Source: Labilibaculum sp.
GTDB lineage: Bacteria; Bacteroidota; Bacteroidia; Bacteroidales; Marinifilaceae
Assembly (NCBI GenBank): GCA_016342745.1
Contig: JAEINT010000001.1
Location: 186,001 to 250,000, forward strand
DNA: 64,000 bases
Direction: 5' to 3'
Below are positions 53,444-62,664 of this stretch, in pieces. A model generated the notes under the pieces. It did not search any database. It saw only the letters and a list, made by a program, of their open reading frames with translations, and had not been told where the DNA came from. The translations under genes and the position numbers were made by a program. The stretch's first letter is position 1. The number at the start of each line of letters is the position of its first letter.

Positions 53444-53902
53444 TTAACCACTAAGTGCACAAAGTTAATTCACAAAGTGTACAAAGTTTTAAAAGATTAC
53501 TCTTTTGATACCGTATTTTAATGATTTAACATTGAAGTTAACCAACAACCCAAGTTTACACTTTGAAAGTTTCATATAGGTTAAGATCTGTGCTAATTGG
53601 GTGTCGTTTAAGGTTTCAATTGCTTTAATTTCTATAATAATTGATTTTTCTACCAGTAAGTTTATTCTATAACCACTTTCCAAATTAACCTCATTGTAAA
53701 CTAGTGGTAGTGTTTTTTGTTTTTCTACTTTGAGTCCAGCTTGACACAGCTCAAAGTACAAACATTCTTCGTATGCATTTTCAAGAAGTCCAGGACCAAG
53801 CGCTGTGTGAACTATAAAAAACAATCAAGAACCTTTTTATAAATCGCTTCTATATTTATTTTGGAGGTACTTTGTGCCATACTTAGAGTTCTTCGTGGTT
53901 AA
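53444..53902. mobile_element. GxxExxY cassette 2 with inverted terminal repeats
   Basis: TTAACCAC and GCACAAAGT occur in that order at 53444-53465; their complements ACTTTGTGC and GTGGTTAA occur at 53869-53902, so the unit is bounded by imperfect inverted repeats. The left side carries an additional CACAAAGTGTACAAAGT direct repeat. The unit encloses a GxxExxY gene and sits between ccoH and the SafE-like gene. Confidence 0.5.
53489..53880 (-). pseudogene. Frameshifted GxxExxY nuclease-fold protein
   Basis: From ATG 53880 the frame reads MAQSTSKINIEAIYKKVLDC then a stop; the family sequence resumes one frame over as FFIVHTALGPGLLENAYEEC and runs to 53489 with the motif GPGLLENAY and an intact IIIEIKAIE (the ExK strand) and LLVNFNVKSLK end. 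The break is at a six-base A-run (53816-53821 on the plus strand), one base short of what is needed. A homopolymer sequencing error is possible. The ATG lies in the right terminal repeat. Confidence 0.8.
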
Positions 53903-53912
53903 AATAAAGGTT

Positions 53913-54359
53913 TTATTTACTTAAATAAATTCCTTCCTCCATATAGTAACCAATTTGTTGATGTACCCAATCTATTTGGACTGTGTATTTTCCCTTAAGT
54001 AATTGGTCTGATTCGATTTCTTGATAACCATTAGTATCCAATTGGATTGTGTATTTTAAATCAGATTCATAGTCAGCAGGGCGATAAAGTATGATTTCAC
54101 CACTTACATCAGAATGCATATTTTTTGGAAATTGGAATTGTAATTTCCCTTTCTTTTGAGAGATCTGAATTGACTCATTTAAATTTTTAGCTTTTTCTAA
54201 TTTGTCAATTTGTTTCTGGTATTCTACTTCTTTAGGATAATAATCTTTTGATACCAGATTTATCTTTTGTGTAGTACTAAACCCAACAAATGCGAGAACC
54301 CCAATTACATATATTGATGCTCCTATTCCTAATTTTGTCCCCCAACTCATTTTTTTCAT
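53913..54359 (-). CDS. ccoH: FixH/CcoH-family cbb3 assembly protein
   Basis: 148 aa with one N-terminal helix (GTKLGIGASIYVIGVLAFVGF) and a periplasmic beta domain (SKDYYPKEVEYQKQIDKLEKA is the FixH signature; then GKYTVQIDWVHQQIGYYME). It assists maturation of the cbb3 oxidase. It follows ccoG by 92 bp. Confidence 0.9.
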   Translation of the reverse strand: MKKMSWGTKLGIGASIYVIGVLAFVGFSTTQKINLVSKDYYPKEVEYQKQIDKLEKAKNLNESIQISQKKGKLQFQFPKNMHSDVSGEIILYRPADYESDLKYTIQLDTNGYQEIESDQLLKGKYTVQIDWVHQQIGYYMEEGIYLSK

Positions 54360-54451
54360 ACTTGAAATATCTATTATTTATTAGCAATAATGAGTAGTTT
54401 GTTTTTTTATTAACTGTTTACTGATCATTGTTAATTGATAACTGTAATTTT

Positions 54452-55852
54452 TTAATTTGGCCCTACAAATGTTAGTTCCACTTCTTCAATTAATCGTGTG
54501 TCAGCATAAACTCCAATCGTAATTGGAATGTTATCGCTTGTAATTTCTTTTTGTGGTAAAATAGCAAAGAAAACACCTTCTTTTATCGCACTAGCTTCCG
54601 CATTAAATGCTTCTCCAATAACTTTAATGCTTCCTTCATGATTCATTATTTTAAAATTAATCGGAGTTGCAGCATTGGTTTTATTAACGATTTTGAAGCT
54701 GTACATATTACTGATGCTATCATTTTTTTGAGCTTGATACATTAAACCAGGTGTTCTCAATATGATGGCTTCTAAATCGGTTCTTGATGAAAATAGCATC
54801 GCAACAACTGCTAATAAAATGCATAAAACAACTGTGTAGGCAATTTTTCGTGTTGGCCATTTTTGCTTATTTCCTTCCGCAATGTTTTTTTCAGAATCGA
54901 AACGAATTAATCCTCTAGGTTTTCCAACCCAATCCATAACAGAATTGCACTCATCAATACAAGCTGTACAGTTAATGCATTCCAATTGAGTTCCATCTCG
55001 AACATCTATTCCAGTAGGGCAAACATCAACGCATTGATAACAATCAATACAATCACCTTTACCATCTTCTTCTCGGTCTTCTCCAGCTTCCAGTGGTGCT
55101 CTATCTTCTCCTCTTTTATAGTCATAAGCTACAACTATTGTATTGGAATCTAAAAGAACTCCTTGTAATCTTCCATATGGACAAATCATTGCACATACCT
55201 GCTCTCTAAGCTTGGTGAAAACAAAGAACATGACGGTTGAAAATAGAACAGCAACTGTAAATCCAACACTATGCTCAGAAATTGGAGCTTTCATTATTTC
55301 TAATAATTGATCAATTCCAATAATGTAGGATAGAAAAGCATTGGTAATTGAAAAGCAAATGGCGTAAAACAGAATTAATTTTAGTGTTTTTCTCCAAAAC
55401 TTATTGAAGTTCATCGATTGAGCATTCAATTTTCTTTGCTGTGCTGGAGTTCCTTCAATTAAATACTCTATTCTTCGAAAAATAAACTCTAGAAAAACTG
55501 TTTGAGGGCAAGTCCATCCACACCAAATACGTCCATAACTAACCGTGAAAAGTACCACGAAAACAAATAATGTAATCATGGAATACAGGAAAAGATGGAA
55601 ATCCTGCGGCCAGAATTGAACACCAAATAAGATGAACTTTCGTTCAAGAATATTAAAAAGTAAAAATGGCTCTCCATTCAACTTGATAAATGGAATTGTA
55701 AAAAGTAAAGTTAATAAGGTATAACTAACTATATTTCGGTAATTGTACAACTTACCTTTTGGTTGTTGTGCATAAACCCACCTTCTTTTTCCTGATTCAT
55801 TTAGAGTTGCTAACTGGTCACGATAACCAGTGTATGGATTTTTAGGAGCCAT
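54452..55852 (-). CDS. ccoG: Cytochrome c oxidase accessory protein CcoG
   Basis: 466 aa polytopic iron-sulfur protein that reduces copper for cbb3 assembly. Several helices (NIVSYTLLTLLFTIPFIKL, HLFLYSMITLFVFVVLFTV) precede GRIWCGWTCPQTVFLEF. Two [4Fe-4S] motifs are CIDCYQCVDVCPTGI and CINCTACIDECNSVM, and a C-terminal Ig-like domain ends the protein. It is 19 bp after ccoP. Confidence 0.95.
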   Translation of the reverse strand: MAPKNPYTGYRDQLATLNESGKRRWVYAQQPKGKLYNYRNIVSYTLLTLLFTIPFIKLNGEPFLLFNILERKFILFGVQFWPQDFHLFLYSMITLFVFVVLFTVSYGRIWCGWTCPQTVFLEFIFRRIEYLIEGTPAQQRKLNAQSMNFNKFWRKTLKLILFYAICFSITNAFLSYIIGIDQLLEIMKAPISEHSVGFTVAVLFSTVMFFVFTKLREQVCAMICPYGRLQGVLLDSNTIVVAYDYKRGEDRAPLEAGEDREEDGKGDCIDCYQCVDVCPTGIDVRDGTQLECINCTACIDECNSVMDWVGKPRGLIRFDSEKNIAEGNKQKWPTRKIAYTVVLCILLAVVAMLFSSRTDLEAIILRTPGLMYQAQKNDSISNMYSFKIVNKTNAATPINFKIMNHEGSIKVIGEAFNAEASAIKEGVFFAILPQKEITSDNIPITIGVYADTRLIEEVELTFVGPN

Positions 55853-55871
55853 GTTTTATTTTTAGATTTAA

Positions 55872-56438
55872 TTATTCAATAAGTTCGCCTTGAGCTTCTC
55901 GAGCATTAGGAGGATTCGTCCCTTGCAGACTCATTGTATAACTAGATACCTGTAGCATTTGTTCTGGAGACAATTGATTTTGCCATGCTAACATACCTTT
56001 CAAAGGTTTTCCAACTTTTATAATTTGGTAAACATCTTGAAGACTGCCACCATTAAGCCAGTATTTATCCGTTAGGTTAGGCCCAATTGCATTTCCCTCT
56101 CCTACAGCTCCATGACAAGCAATACAGTTTTTATCGTAAATGACTTTTCCTTTTCCTAAATTCGCTGCATCGGTCATTAAAATCAAGGCATTTTCATCAA
56201 ATGCAGGCTTTGGTTTGTTGGCTTCTGCAAGTGCCATTTCTTTGTTGTACTCATCTATTTGTAAGTCGTCACCAAATACGTGATAACGAAACATATAAAT
56301 TGCCGAGAAAACAATCGTTACATAGAAAAGGTAACGCCACCAAGTTGGCATTGGGTTGTTTAATTCTCTAATTCCATCATAGTCATGATCACTGATTAGG
56401 TGCTCGTGTTCTTCTAAGAATTTATCTTTTTTCTCCAT
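55872..56438 (-). CDS. ccoP: cbb3 oxidase subunit III (CcoP), single-heme form
   Basis: 188 aa from MEKKDKFLEEHEHL. One helix (WWRYLFYVTIVFSAIYMF) and one class I heme c motif CIACHGAVGEG at about residue 104 with PEQMLQVSSYTMSL behind. Many CcoP have two hemes; here there is one. The frame also opens at ATG 56459, three bp after the ccoQ stop; either start is possible, and 56438 gives the family N-terminus. Confidence 0.9.
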   Translation of the reverse strand: MEKKDKFLEEHEHLISDHDYDGIRELNNPMPTWWRYLFYVTIVFSAIYMFRYHVFGDDLQIDEYNKEMALAEANKPKPAFDENALILMTDAANLGKGKVIYDKNCIACHGAVGEGNAIGPNLTDKYWLNGGSLQDVYQIIKVGKPLKGMLAWQNQLSPEQMLQVSSYTMSLQGTNPPNAREAQGELIE

Positions 56439-56461
56439 TTTATCGTGATTTAGGGGCATTT

Positions 56462-56662
56462 TTATTCGTTGGCTTCCGAAGATGATGCTGTTCCATCATC
56501 GTCAAGAGCATAACTTTCCATTTCGGTAAAGAATGTTTTGTTACTTTTTTTGAAAGTCCACCAAAGCATTCCGGCAAAAAACAGAAAGAAGATAAGTAAT
56601 GAGATGCTTGGAAAAAAACCAACATCAGCAATACCTTGTAAATAATGACTTACTATTTTCAT
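56462..56662 (-). CDS. ccoQ: cbb3 oxidase subunit CcoQ
   Basis: 66-aa single-helix subunit (SISLLIFFLFFAGMLWWTF) with polar acidic tail. The SxxxLxxFFxxFxxxxWWxxK pattern is the usual CcoQ/FixQ. It lies between ccoNO and ccoP. Confidence 0.85.
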   Translation of the reverse strand: MKIVSHYLQGIADVGFFPSISLLIFFLFFAGMLWWTFKKSNKTFFTEMESYALDDDGTASSSEANE

Positions 56663-56724
56663 GTATTTCTTATTTAGCTATGAGAGAGAAGTGATTTTTC
56701 ACTTTTCTCTCATTTGCTCAATTT

Positions 56725-58854
56725 CTATTGTTCTACAGATATATCTCTACCTAAACGTTGTAGGTAAGCAATAAGAGCTAAAATTTCCTTGTCACTTGCA
56801 ACCTCAATACCTGATTTTTTCAGATCAGCAGCAATTTCTTCTGCTTGTTTCTTTAAATCATCGTTGGCAATTTGATCATATCCTTCTGGATAAGGAACAC
56901 CTAAGCTTGTCATGGCTCTAATTTTTGCTCCTGTATTAGAAGTTTTCAACTGATCTTTTATCAGCCAAGGATATGCTGGCATGATGGATTGCTTGTTCAT
57001 TTTTTGAGGATCAAGCATGTGATTGAAATGCCACACATTAGTTTTGTACATTTTACCTCCAGGAACACCTGAGCGAGCCAAGTCTGGACCAGTACGTTTC
57101 GATCCCCACAAGTGCGGATGATTGTATACAGATTCACCAGCTTTTGAATACTCTCCATAACGTTCAGTTTCTGAACGGAAAGGGCGAACCATCTGTGTGT
57201 GACATGTATTACAGCCTTCACGGATATAAATATCTCTTCCTTGAAGTTCAAGTGGAGTATATGGTTTCACACTTTCGATAGTAGGAATGTTTGATTTAAT
57301 CAGGTAGGTTGGAACAATTTCGAATGCACCACCAATTAAGATTGCAACAGTAGCTAAAATCATAAACTGAATAGGCTTTCTTTCTAACCAACGGTGTAAG
57401 CCTTCACTCTTACTACGTTTAGTGTCTGTAACAATTGCAGGAGCCGAAGCTTCTTCATTGTCAACACACTTACCTGAAGCAGCTGTTTTTAACAAGTTAT
57501 AAACCATTAAGAATAAACCAGAGAAATAAAGTAGACCACCAAACACTCTGGCGTGATACATTGGTAAAATCTGAGTAATTGTCTCTAAAAAGTTAGGGTA
57601 AGCTAACAATCCGTCTGGTGTAAATTCTTTCCACATTAAAGTTTGAACGATTGCACCCCAATACAATGGAAGAGCATAAAAAATCATACCTAATGTTCCA
57701 ATCCAGAAGTGTGCATTGGCTAATTTCTCAGAATATAATTTTGTATTCCACATTTTTGGGAATAGATAGTAAAGCATACCAAAAGTTAGGAAACCATTCC
57801 ATCCCATAGCACCAATATGAACGTGAGCAATTGTCCAGTCGGTATAGTGAGTTAATGCATTCACCCATTTAAGAGACATCATTGGTCCCTCGAAAGTTGA
57901 CATACCATAACAGGTTACTGCTACAACCATAAACTTTAAGGTTGCACTGTCACGAACTTTATCCCATGCACCACGAAGTGTTAACAAGCCGTTAAACATA
58001 CCTCCCCAAGATGGAGCAAGAAGCATAATTGAGAAAACAACACCTAATGATTGAGCCCAATCTGGTAAAGAAGTATAAAGAAGGTGATGAGGTCCAGCCC
58101 AAATATATAGGAAAACTAATGCCCAAAAGTGAATAATCGATAAACGATAGGAGTATACAGGACGATTAGCTGCTTTTGGTAAAAAGTAGTACATCAATCC
58201 TAAGTAAGGCGTTGTAAGGAAGAATGCAACCGCATTGTGTCCGTACCACCATTGTACCAAAGCATCTTGAACACCAGCATAAACAGGGTATGATTGAATC
58301 CAACTGTATGGCAAGGCAATAGAGTTACCAATATGAAGAACCGCAACAGTTACAAAAGTTGCGATGTAGAACCAAATGGCAACATACAAGTGATCTGCTC
58401 TTCGTCTTAAAATAGTTCCGAACATATTCCAGCCAAATACAACCCAAATGATTGTAATCGCGATATCTATTGGCCACTCAAGCTCAGCGTATTCTTTACT
58501 TGTTGTGATACCCAAAACAAAAGTAATTGCTGCAGAAACAATAATTGCTTGCCATCCCCAGAAATGAACCCAGCTTAATTTATCATTAAACATTCTTGCT
58601 TTAAGCAGGCGTTGTAATGAGTAATAAACTGCGGTAAATATACCGTTCCCAACAAAAGCAAAAATCACTGCATTTGTATGAATTGGGCGAATTCTACCAA
58701 AAGTGGTATAAGCCAGTTTGAAATTAAAAATCGGGAATGCTAATTGTAGCGCAGCTAAAAGCCCTACCAACATTCCAACTACTCCCCAAATTATGGTGGC
58801 GTAGGCGAAAAATTTCACGATTTTGTTATCGTACGAAAAGTGTTGTGTTTCCAT
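56725..58854 (-). CDS. ccoNO: Fused cbb3 oxidase subunits I and II (CcoNO)
   Basis: 709 aa. The first 470 residues are CcoN with twelve or so helices; heme and copper ligands sit in PIHTNAVIFAFVGNGIF, QWWYGHNAVAFFLTT, WAGPHHLLYTSLPDW and THYTDWTIAHVHIGAMGWNG. The last 230 residues are CcoO with one helix (FMILATVAILIGGAFEI) and heme c GCNTCHTQMVRPF at about residue 546. The fusion of N and O is common in Bacteroidota. The enzyme is a high-affinity oxidase. Confidence 0.96.
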   Translation of the reverse strand: METQHFSYDNKIVKFFAYATIIWGVVGMLVGLLAALQLAFPIFNFKLAYTTFGRIRPIHTNAVIFAFVGNGIFTAVYYSLQRLLKARMFNDKLSWVHFWGWQAIIVSAAITFVLGITTSKEYAELEWPIDIAITIIWVVFGWNMFGTILRRRADHLYVAIWFYIATFVTVAVLHIGNSIALPYSWIQSYPVYAGVQDALVQWWYGHNAVAFFLTTPYLGLMYYFLPKAANRPVYSYRLSIIHFWALVFLYIWAGPHHLLYTSLPDWAQSLGVVFSIMLLAPSWGGMFNGLLTLRGAWDKVRDSATLKFMVVAVTCYGMSTFEGPMMSLKWVNALTHYTDWTIAHVHIGAMGWNGFLTFGMLYYLFPKMWNTKLYSEKLANAHFWIGTLGMIFYALPLYWGAIVQTLMWKEFTPDGLLAYPNFLETITQILPMYHARVFGGLLYFSGLFLMVYNLLKTAASGKCVDNEEASAPAIVTDTKRSKSEGLHRWLERKPIQFMILATVAILIGGAFEIVPTYLIKSNIPTIESVKPYTPLELQGRDIYIREGCNTCHTQMVRPFRSETERYGEYSKAGESVYNHPHLWGSKRTGPDLARSGVPGGKMYKTNVWHFNHMLDPQKMNKQSIMPAYPWLIKDQLKTSNTGAKIRAMTSLGVPYPEGYDQIANDDLKKQAEEIAADLKKSGIEVASDKEILALIAYLQRLGRDISVEQ

Positions 58855-58877
58855 TAAATAAAGATTTATGGTTCTTC

Positions 58878-59072
58878 TTAGTTGTTTTTTTCTTCTTTAG
58901 TTTTTTCTAATTCTTCCTTTTGTTCTTCTTTTTCCATATCGTCAAATAAAATTCGAACCGAAGGAGAATAAGAATCATCGTATTGTCCTTTCTTTACCGC
59001 CCAAAGGAATCCGACAAGGAAACCTCCTGCTACAAGCATGCTTACACCGATTAAAACAAACAATACACTCAT
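58878..59072 (-). CDS. ccoS: cbb3 oxidase assembly protein CcoS
   Basis: 64 aa. One helix (LFVLIGVSMLVAGGFLVGFLW) followed by AVKKGQYDDSYSPSVRILFDD, the CcoS signature, then an acidic/basic tail. It lies five bases after ccoI and 23 bp before ccoNO. Confidence 0.93.
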   Translation of the reverse strand: MSVLFVLIGVSMLVAGGFLVGFLWAVKKGQYDDSYSPSVRILFDDMEKEEQKEELEKTKEEKNN

Positions 59073-59077
59073 TTATA

Positions 59078-61561
59078 TTAATTTAATTGAACCGATTTTT
59101 TTACTGAAGAGACGGCTTTGTCACTATCAATTTTCGATTCGTTTACTGAATTATTATTTTTCTCTTTATTGCTAGCAATATAATTGGTTGCAAAAGTAGC
59201 AAATGCTACAACAGAAATAGAACTTATTGGCATAAGTAAAGCAGCTACAATAGGAGATAAAACCCCTTGTACAGCGAAATACAATCCAACAATATTATAT
59301 AAAAAGGAGAGTGCAAAACTCAACTTTACAATTAGAATACTTTTTGCTGAAATTTTAAGATAAGATTGCAGCTGCTGAAATTTTGATGCCTCTAATATTG
59401 CATCGCAAGCAGGAGAAAAATGGTAAATGTCATCAGCAATAGAAATTCCAACATCACTAGACTTTAAGGCACCAGCATCATTTAAGCCATCGCCAATCAT
59501 CAAAACAGATTTATTATTGGCTTTTAAATTGTTGATGTAGCTTAACTTGTCATTAGGAGATTGAAAGAACTTAATGGTAGATTCTTTAGGAAAAATATTT
59601 TTCAAGTTCTCCATTTCCGAATCATTATCACCTGATAGAACATGCAAATCAAATTTGGGAGATAAGTCAGATATCAATTTGTTTAGTCCAACACGATATT
59701 GATTGCTCAATTCAAAATGGCCTTTTATTTTTCCATCTACCGAAAGATAAACTTCGGTATTTAAAGAACTCGTTTCTGTTTTTCCTTCATGGATATATTT
59801 AGCTGATCCTAGTTTAATTTCACGACCAGAAACGATACCAGAAATTCCCATTGATGGTAATTCTTTGTAATCGCTTACGGTAACTGGAAAAATACTTTTA
59901 AAATGATCGTATAAGGTTGCACTTAAAATATGAGTTGAATGTCTGGTTAAGGATTTAATTGCGATGATATCTTCTTCTGATAACTCTTCTCCATTAAAGC
60001 TAACTTTAACTTCATCAGCTTGTGTAATGGTACCTGTTTTATCAAATACAATGGTAGTTATCGAATTTAATTTTTCGACAACATCCGAGCTTTTCAGATA
60101 GATTCCCAATCGTCCCATCAGTCGCATTGTATTCCCTAATGCGAAAGGAGCAGATAGCGCCAATGCACACGGACAAGCAACTATTAAAACCGAAGTAAAA
60201 GCAAATACGGCTTTTGTTGAATCGTTCAAAAGCCAATATATACCTGCAAATATTCCAATGGCAATAATTACAAAAGTGAAGTATTTACTGATTTTGTCGA
60301 TTAAAGAGTTCAGTTTGGTGCCTGATGTATTTTCATCTTCGAATTGGTTCCATAATTGAGTTAAGCGACTCTGAATTACATCTTTCTCGATTGTTAATTC
60401 AATGGCACTTCCCATTTGCTTCCCACCAGCAAAAATATGATCGCCACTTTCTTTAAAAACAGGCTTAGATTCTCCAGTTACAAAACTGTAGTCGATTTGT
60501 GCTTCTCCCTTCGTTAAAATACTATCAGCAGGAATTAATTCCTGATTACGAATAAGAATAATATCACCTTTTTCCAATTTTTCAATAGGTGTGCTCACCT
60601 CAATTCCTTTTTCCATTTTGCTTACTGCAACTGGGAAATAGGATCGGTAATCGCGTTCAAAAGATAAGGCTTGATAGGTTCTATTCTGATACCATTTTCC
60701 AATCAGTAAGAAAAAGATTAATCCCGTTAAGGAATCCATGTATCCAGAACCACTTCCTGTAAAAATTTCAATACTACTTTGAATAAATAGCATTAAGATT
60801 CCTAAAGAAATAGGTACATCAATGTTAATAAAACGATGTTTTATTGCTTTTACAGCTGATTTTAAATAATCATTACCACTATAGAAAAAGACAGGAAGTA
60901 CAAGTAGAAAATTCATCATGCCAAAGAACTCTTTGAAATGATTTTCTAAATATTCACTACCTGGAACATATTCAGGTAAACTCAAAAGCATGATATTACC
61001 AAAGCAAAATCCGGCAATGCCGATTTTATAAAGAAGCTTTTTATTTGCGTCTTCGTTTTCTTTTAACTGTAGTTTGTCTAAAGTAATTTCAGGAATGTAA
61101 TGAATGGAAGAAAGCAATTGCGCCAAATCACGAATGCTTATTTCATCGGAATTAAAAGTAATGGCAACTTCTTTTTTAACGAAATTCACCATCGATTTAA
61201 TGACTCCTTTATTAAGTATGCTTAAATGTTCCAATAGCCAAATGCATGAACTGCAATGGATACTAGGAATGTACAAACTTACTTTTTTGATGTTTCCTTC
61301 AGAGAATTCGTAAAGTTGTTCTGAAATTTCTTCATCATCTAGAAAGGCAAATTTTTCCTTGTATTTGCCAGTTTCAATTTTAATACCTGGGTTAGACTCA
61401 AAATCGTAGTAATTACAAAGCTCATTTTCGTGCAGAATTTGATATACCGTAGAGCAACCATTGCAACAAAATGGTTTATCATCCCACATTACGGGATGAG
61501 AACCACAGTCGTCGCCACAGTGTATACAGATGTATTTTTTTGATTCTTCCTGCATTTTCAT
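59078..61561 (-). CDS. ccoI: Copper-transporting P1B-type ATPase CcoI/FixI
   Basis: 827 aa. It begins with a cysteine-rich zinc-ribbon (CIHCGDDC, then FCCNGCSTVYQI), then an HMA domain with IHCSSCIWLLE, then eight helices. P-type motifs: CPC in IVACPCALALSAP (the metal site), DKTGTIT (phosphorylation Asp), and GDGLNDAGAL. It exports copper for cbb3 assembly. The chosen ATG is 61561; a TTG just before it and an ATG two codons later (61555) are alternatives. First gene of the cco cluster. Confidence 0.96.
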   Translation of the reverse strand: MKMQEESKKYICIHCGDDCGSHPVMWDDKPFCCNGCSTVYQILHENELCNYYDFESNPGIKIETGKYKEKFAFLDDEEISEQLYEFSEGNIKKVSLYIPSIHCSSCIWLLEHLSILNKGVIKSMVNFVKKEVAITFNSDEISIRDLAQLLSSIHYIPEITLDKLQLKENEDANKKLLYKIGIAGFCFGNIMLLSLPEYVPGSEYLENHFKEFFGMMNFLLVLPVFFYSGNDYLKSAVKAIKHRFINIDVPISLGILMLFIQSSIEIFTGSGSGYMDSLTGLIFFLLIGKWYQNRTYQALSFERDYRSYFPVAVSKMEKGIEVSTPIEKLEKGDIILIRNQELIPADSILTKGEAQIDYSFVTGESKPVFKESGDHIFAGGKQMGSAIELTIEKDVIQSRLTQLWNQFEDENTSGTKLNSLIDKISKYFTFVIIAIGIFAGIYWLLNDSTKAVFAFTSVLIVACPCALALSAPFALGNTMRLMGRLGIYLKSSDVVEKLNSITTIVFDKTGTITQADEVKVSFNGEELSEEDIIAIKSLTRHSTHILSATLYDHFKSIFPVTVSDYKELPSMGISGIVSGREIKLGSAKYIHEGKTETSSLNTEVYLSVDGKIKGHFELSNQYRVGLNKLISDLSPKFDLHVLSGDNDSEMENLKNIFPKESTIKFFQSPNDKLSYINNLKANNKSVLMIGDGLNDAGALKSSDVGISIADDIYHFSPACDAILEASKFQQLQSYLKISAKSILIVKLSFALSFLYNIVGLYFAVQGVLSPIVAALLMPISSISVVAFATFATNYIASNKEKNNNSVNESKIDSDKAVSSVKKSVQLN

Positions 61562-61596
61562 CAACTTGCAGACTTCACAGTCTTATATGATCAGAT

Positions 61597-61728
61597 ATGA
61601 ATAATGATTCAAGTCTTATTTACCTTATTGCCGGAATAACCGCTCTTCATTTTCTTGCTGGAATTGGATACCTCATGTATAAAATTGGTGGTCCGTCGAA
61701 GAAGAAAAAAGAGGATGATTCTCAGTAA
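61597..61728 (+). CDS. Short membrane protein, 43 codons
   Basis: ATG 61597 to TAA 61728. MNNDSSLIYLIAG begins a single helix with small-residue spacing (ITALHFLAGIGYLMYK), followed by GGPSKKKKEDDSQ. The gene fits exactly the gap between the divergent ccoI start and the end of the cytochrome c gene on the other strand, starting 35 bp from ccoI and ending three bp from that stop. Composition is protein-like (positive-inside tail). No family recognised; could be a small accessory subunit. Confidence 0.55.
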   Translation: MNNDSSLIYLIAGITALHFLAGIGYLMYKIGGPSKKKKEDDSQ

Positions 61729-61731
61729 ACG

Positions 61732-62652
61732 CTACTCTTTATTTTTAGCTAGTTTAGGCAATTGAATTAATTGGAACAATACCAAAAAGATGATACCCCA
61801 AATACCAATTACACCACCTGCATAACTCACAATAATCCATATTGGAGCATTTGCTCTGGTTCCCCACATAGCTCTTTCGTCTAATGGATTTACTGGATCT
61901 GTTGGTACGCCTAAAGTCGCAATTCGATCAACAGCAAGTTCGCCATAGTATGCGTCATCAGTAACTTTAACCAATAAGTTTACATGACCTTCTCTGTCTC
62001 CAGGTAAATCTGCTGGAAAATTAATTTCCACATTACCTTTATCATCTGTAAAAGCATCATCGCCCGAAACATCTAAATAACCAAAGCTTCTTTTAACTTT
62101 TATACTAAGTTCGATTCCTTGCAATGCAACACGATCCCCTTTTTTAGTAAGACCAGTTAAGTTGGCAGCAACTTTTTTGTCTTCTTGGTTAATATCCAAA
62201 ACAAGTTTTACATCAGTAACTTCAGGATTTTTAATTTCAGCAACTTGTTTACTTGCTTTCTTATTCTTATCGAAAGATCGCAGGTAAGTAACTACCATCC
62301 ATTTGGCTTCGTCGCTTAAGGTTTTCTCAAAGGTTGGCATTGCAGCTCTTCCTTTGTTTATTTTGTAATAAATCTCACCATCAGACTGTACTAAAAAAGC
62401 CTGTGATCCTAAATCGGATGGAGCTACAGGTTGAAGCGGTAACATATTGCCCATGGTAGCATCACCGTGGCATGATTTACAATTGATATTATAAATCTTT
62501 TTACCTGAACTGATATTTTTAGTGCTAGCCTCGTAAGGATTTTGTTTCTTTTTTGAAGAATTAGGTACAGCCCAATCTTCTGCTTTAACAACGGTTGTTG
62601 TAAAGGCAACAATAAGAAACAGGCTGGCAATTATTTTGATAGCATTTTTCAT
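61732..62652 (-). CDS. Membrane-anchored cytochrome c with Ig-like domain
   Basis: 306 aa; signal peptide ending TVVKA|ED. A class I cytochrome c domain with CKSCHGDATMG (about residues 58-68) and a distal Met in AAMPTFEK is followed by an Ig-like beta domain (DVKLVLDINQEDKKVAANLT ... GNVEINFPADLPG) and a C-terminal helix (WIIVSYAGGVIGIWGIIFLV). It follows an NrfD-like gene by 12 bp, so it is probably the cytochrome subunit of a quinone-linked complex. Confidence 0.86.
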   Translation of the reverse strand: MKNAIKIIASLFLIVAFTTTVVKAEDWAVPNSSKKKQNPYEASTKNISSGKKIYNINCKSCHGDATMGNMLPLQPVAPSDLGSQAFLVQSDGEIYYKINKGRAAMPTFEKTLSDEAKWMVVTYLRSFDKNKKASKQVAEIKNPEVTDVKLVLDINQEDKKVAANLTGLTKKGDRVALQGIELSIKVKRSFGYLDVSGDDAFTDDKGNVEINFPADLPGDREGHVNLLVKVTDDAYYGELAVDRIATLGVPTDPVNPLDERAMWGTRANAPIWIIVSYAGGVIGIWGIIFLVLFQLIQLPKLAKNKE

Positions 62653-62664
62653 TGTTCGTATTTT

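Noticed and set aside
53270-53521. 83-codon plus-strand frame across the start of the SafE-like gene
   Set aside because: Antisense to a conserved membrane protein and to the terminal repeat; no homology visible.
56440-56631. 63-codon minus-strand frame overlapping ccoQ
   Set aside because: Alternative frame of the ccoQ gene, which matches its family.
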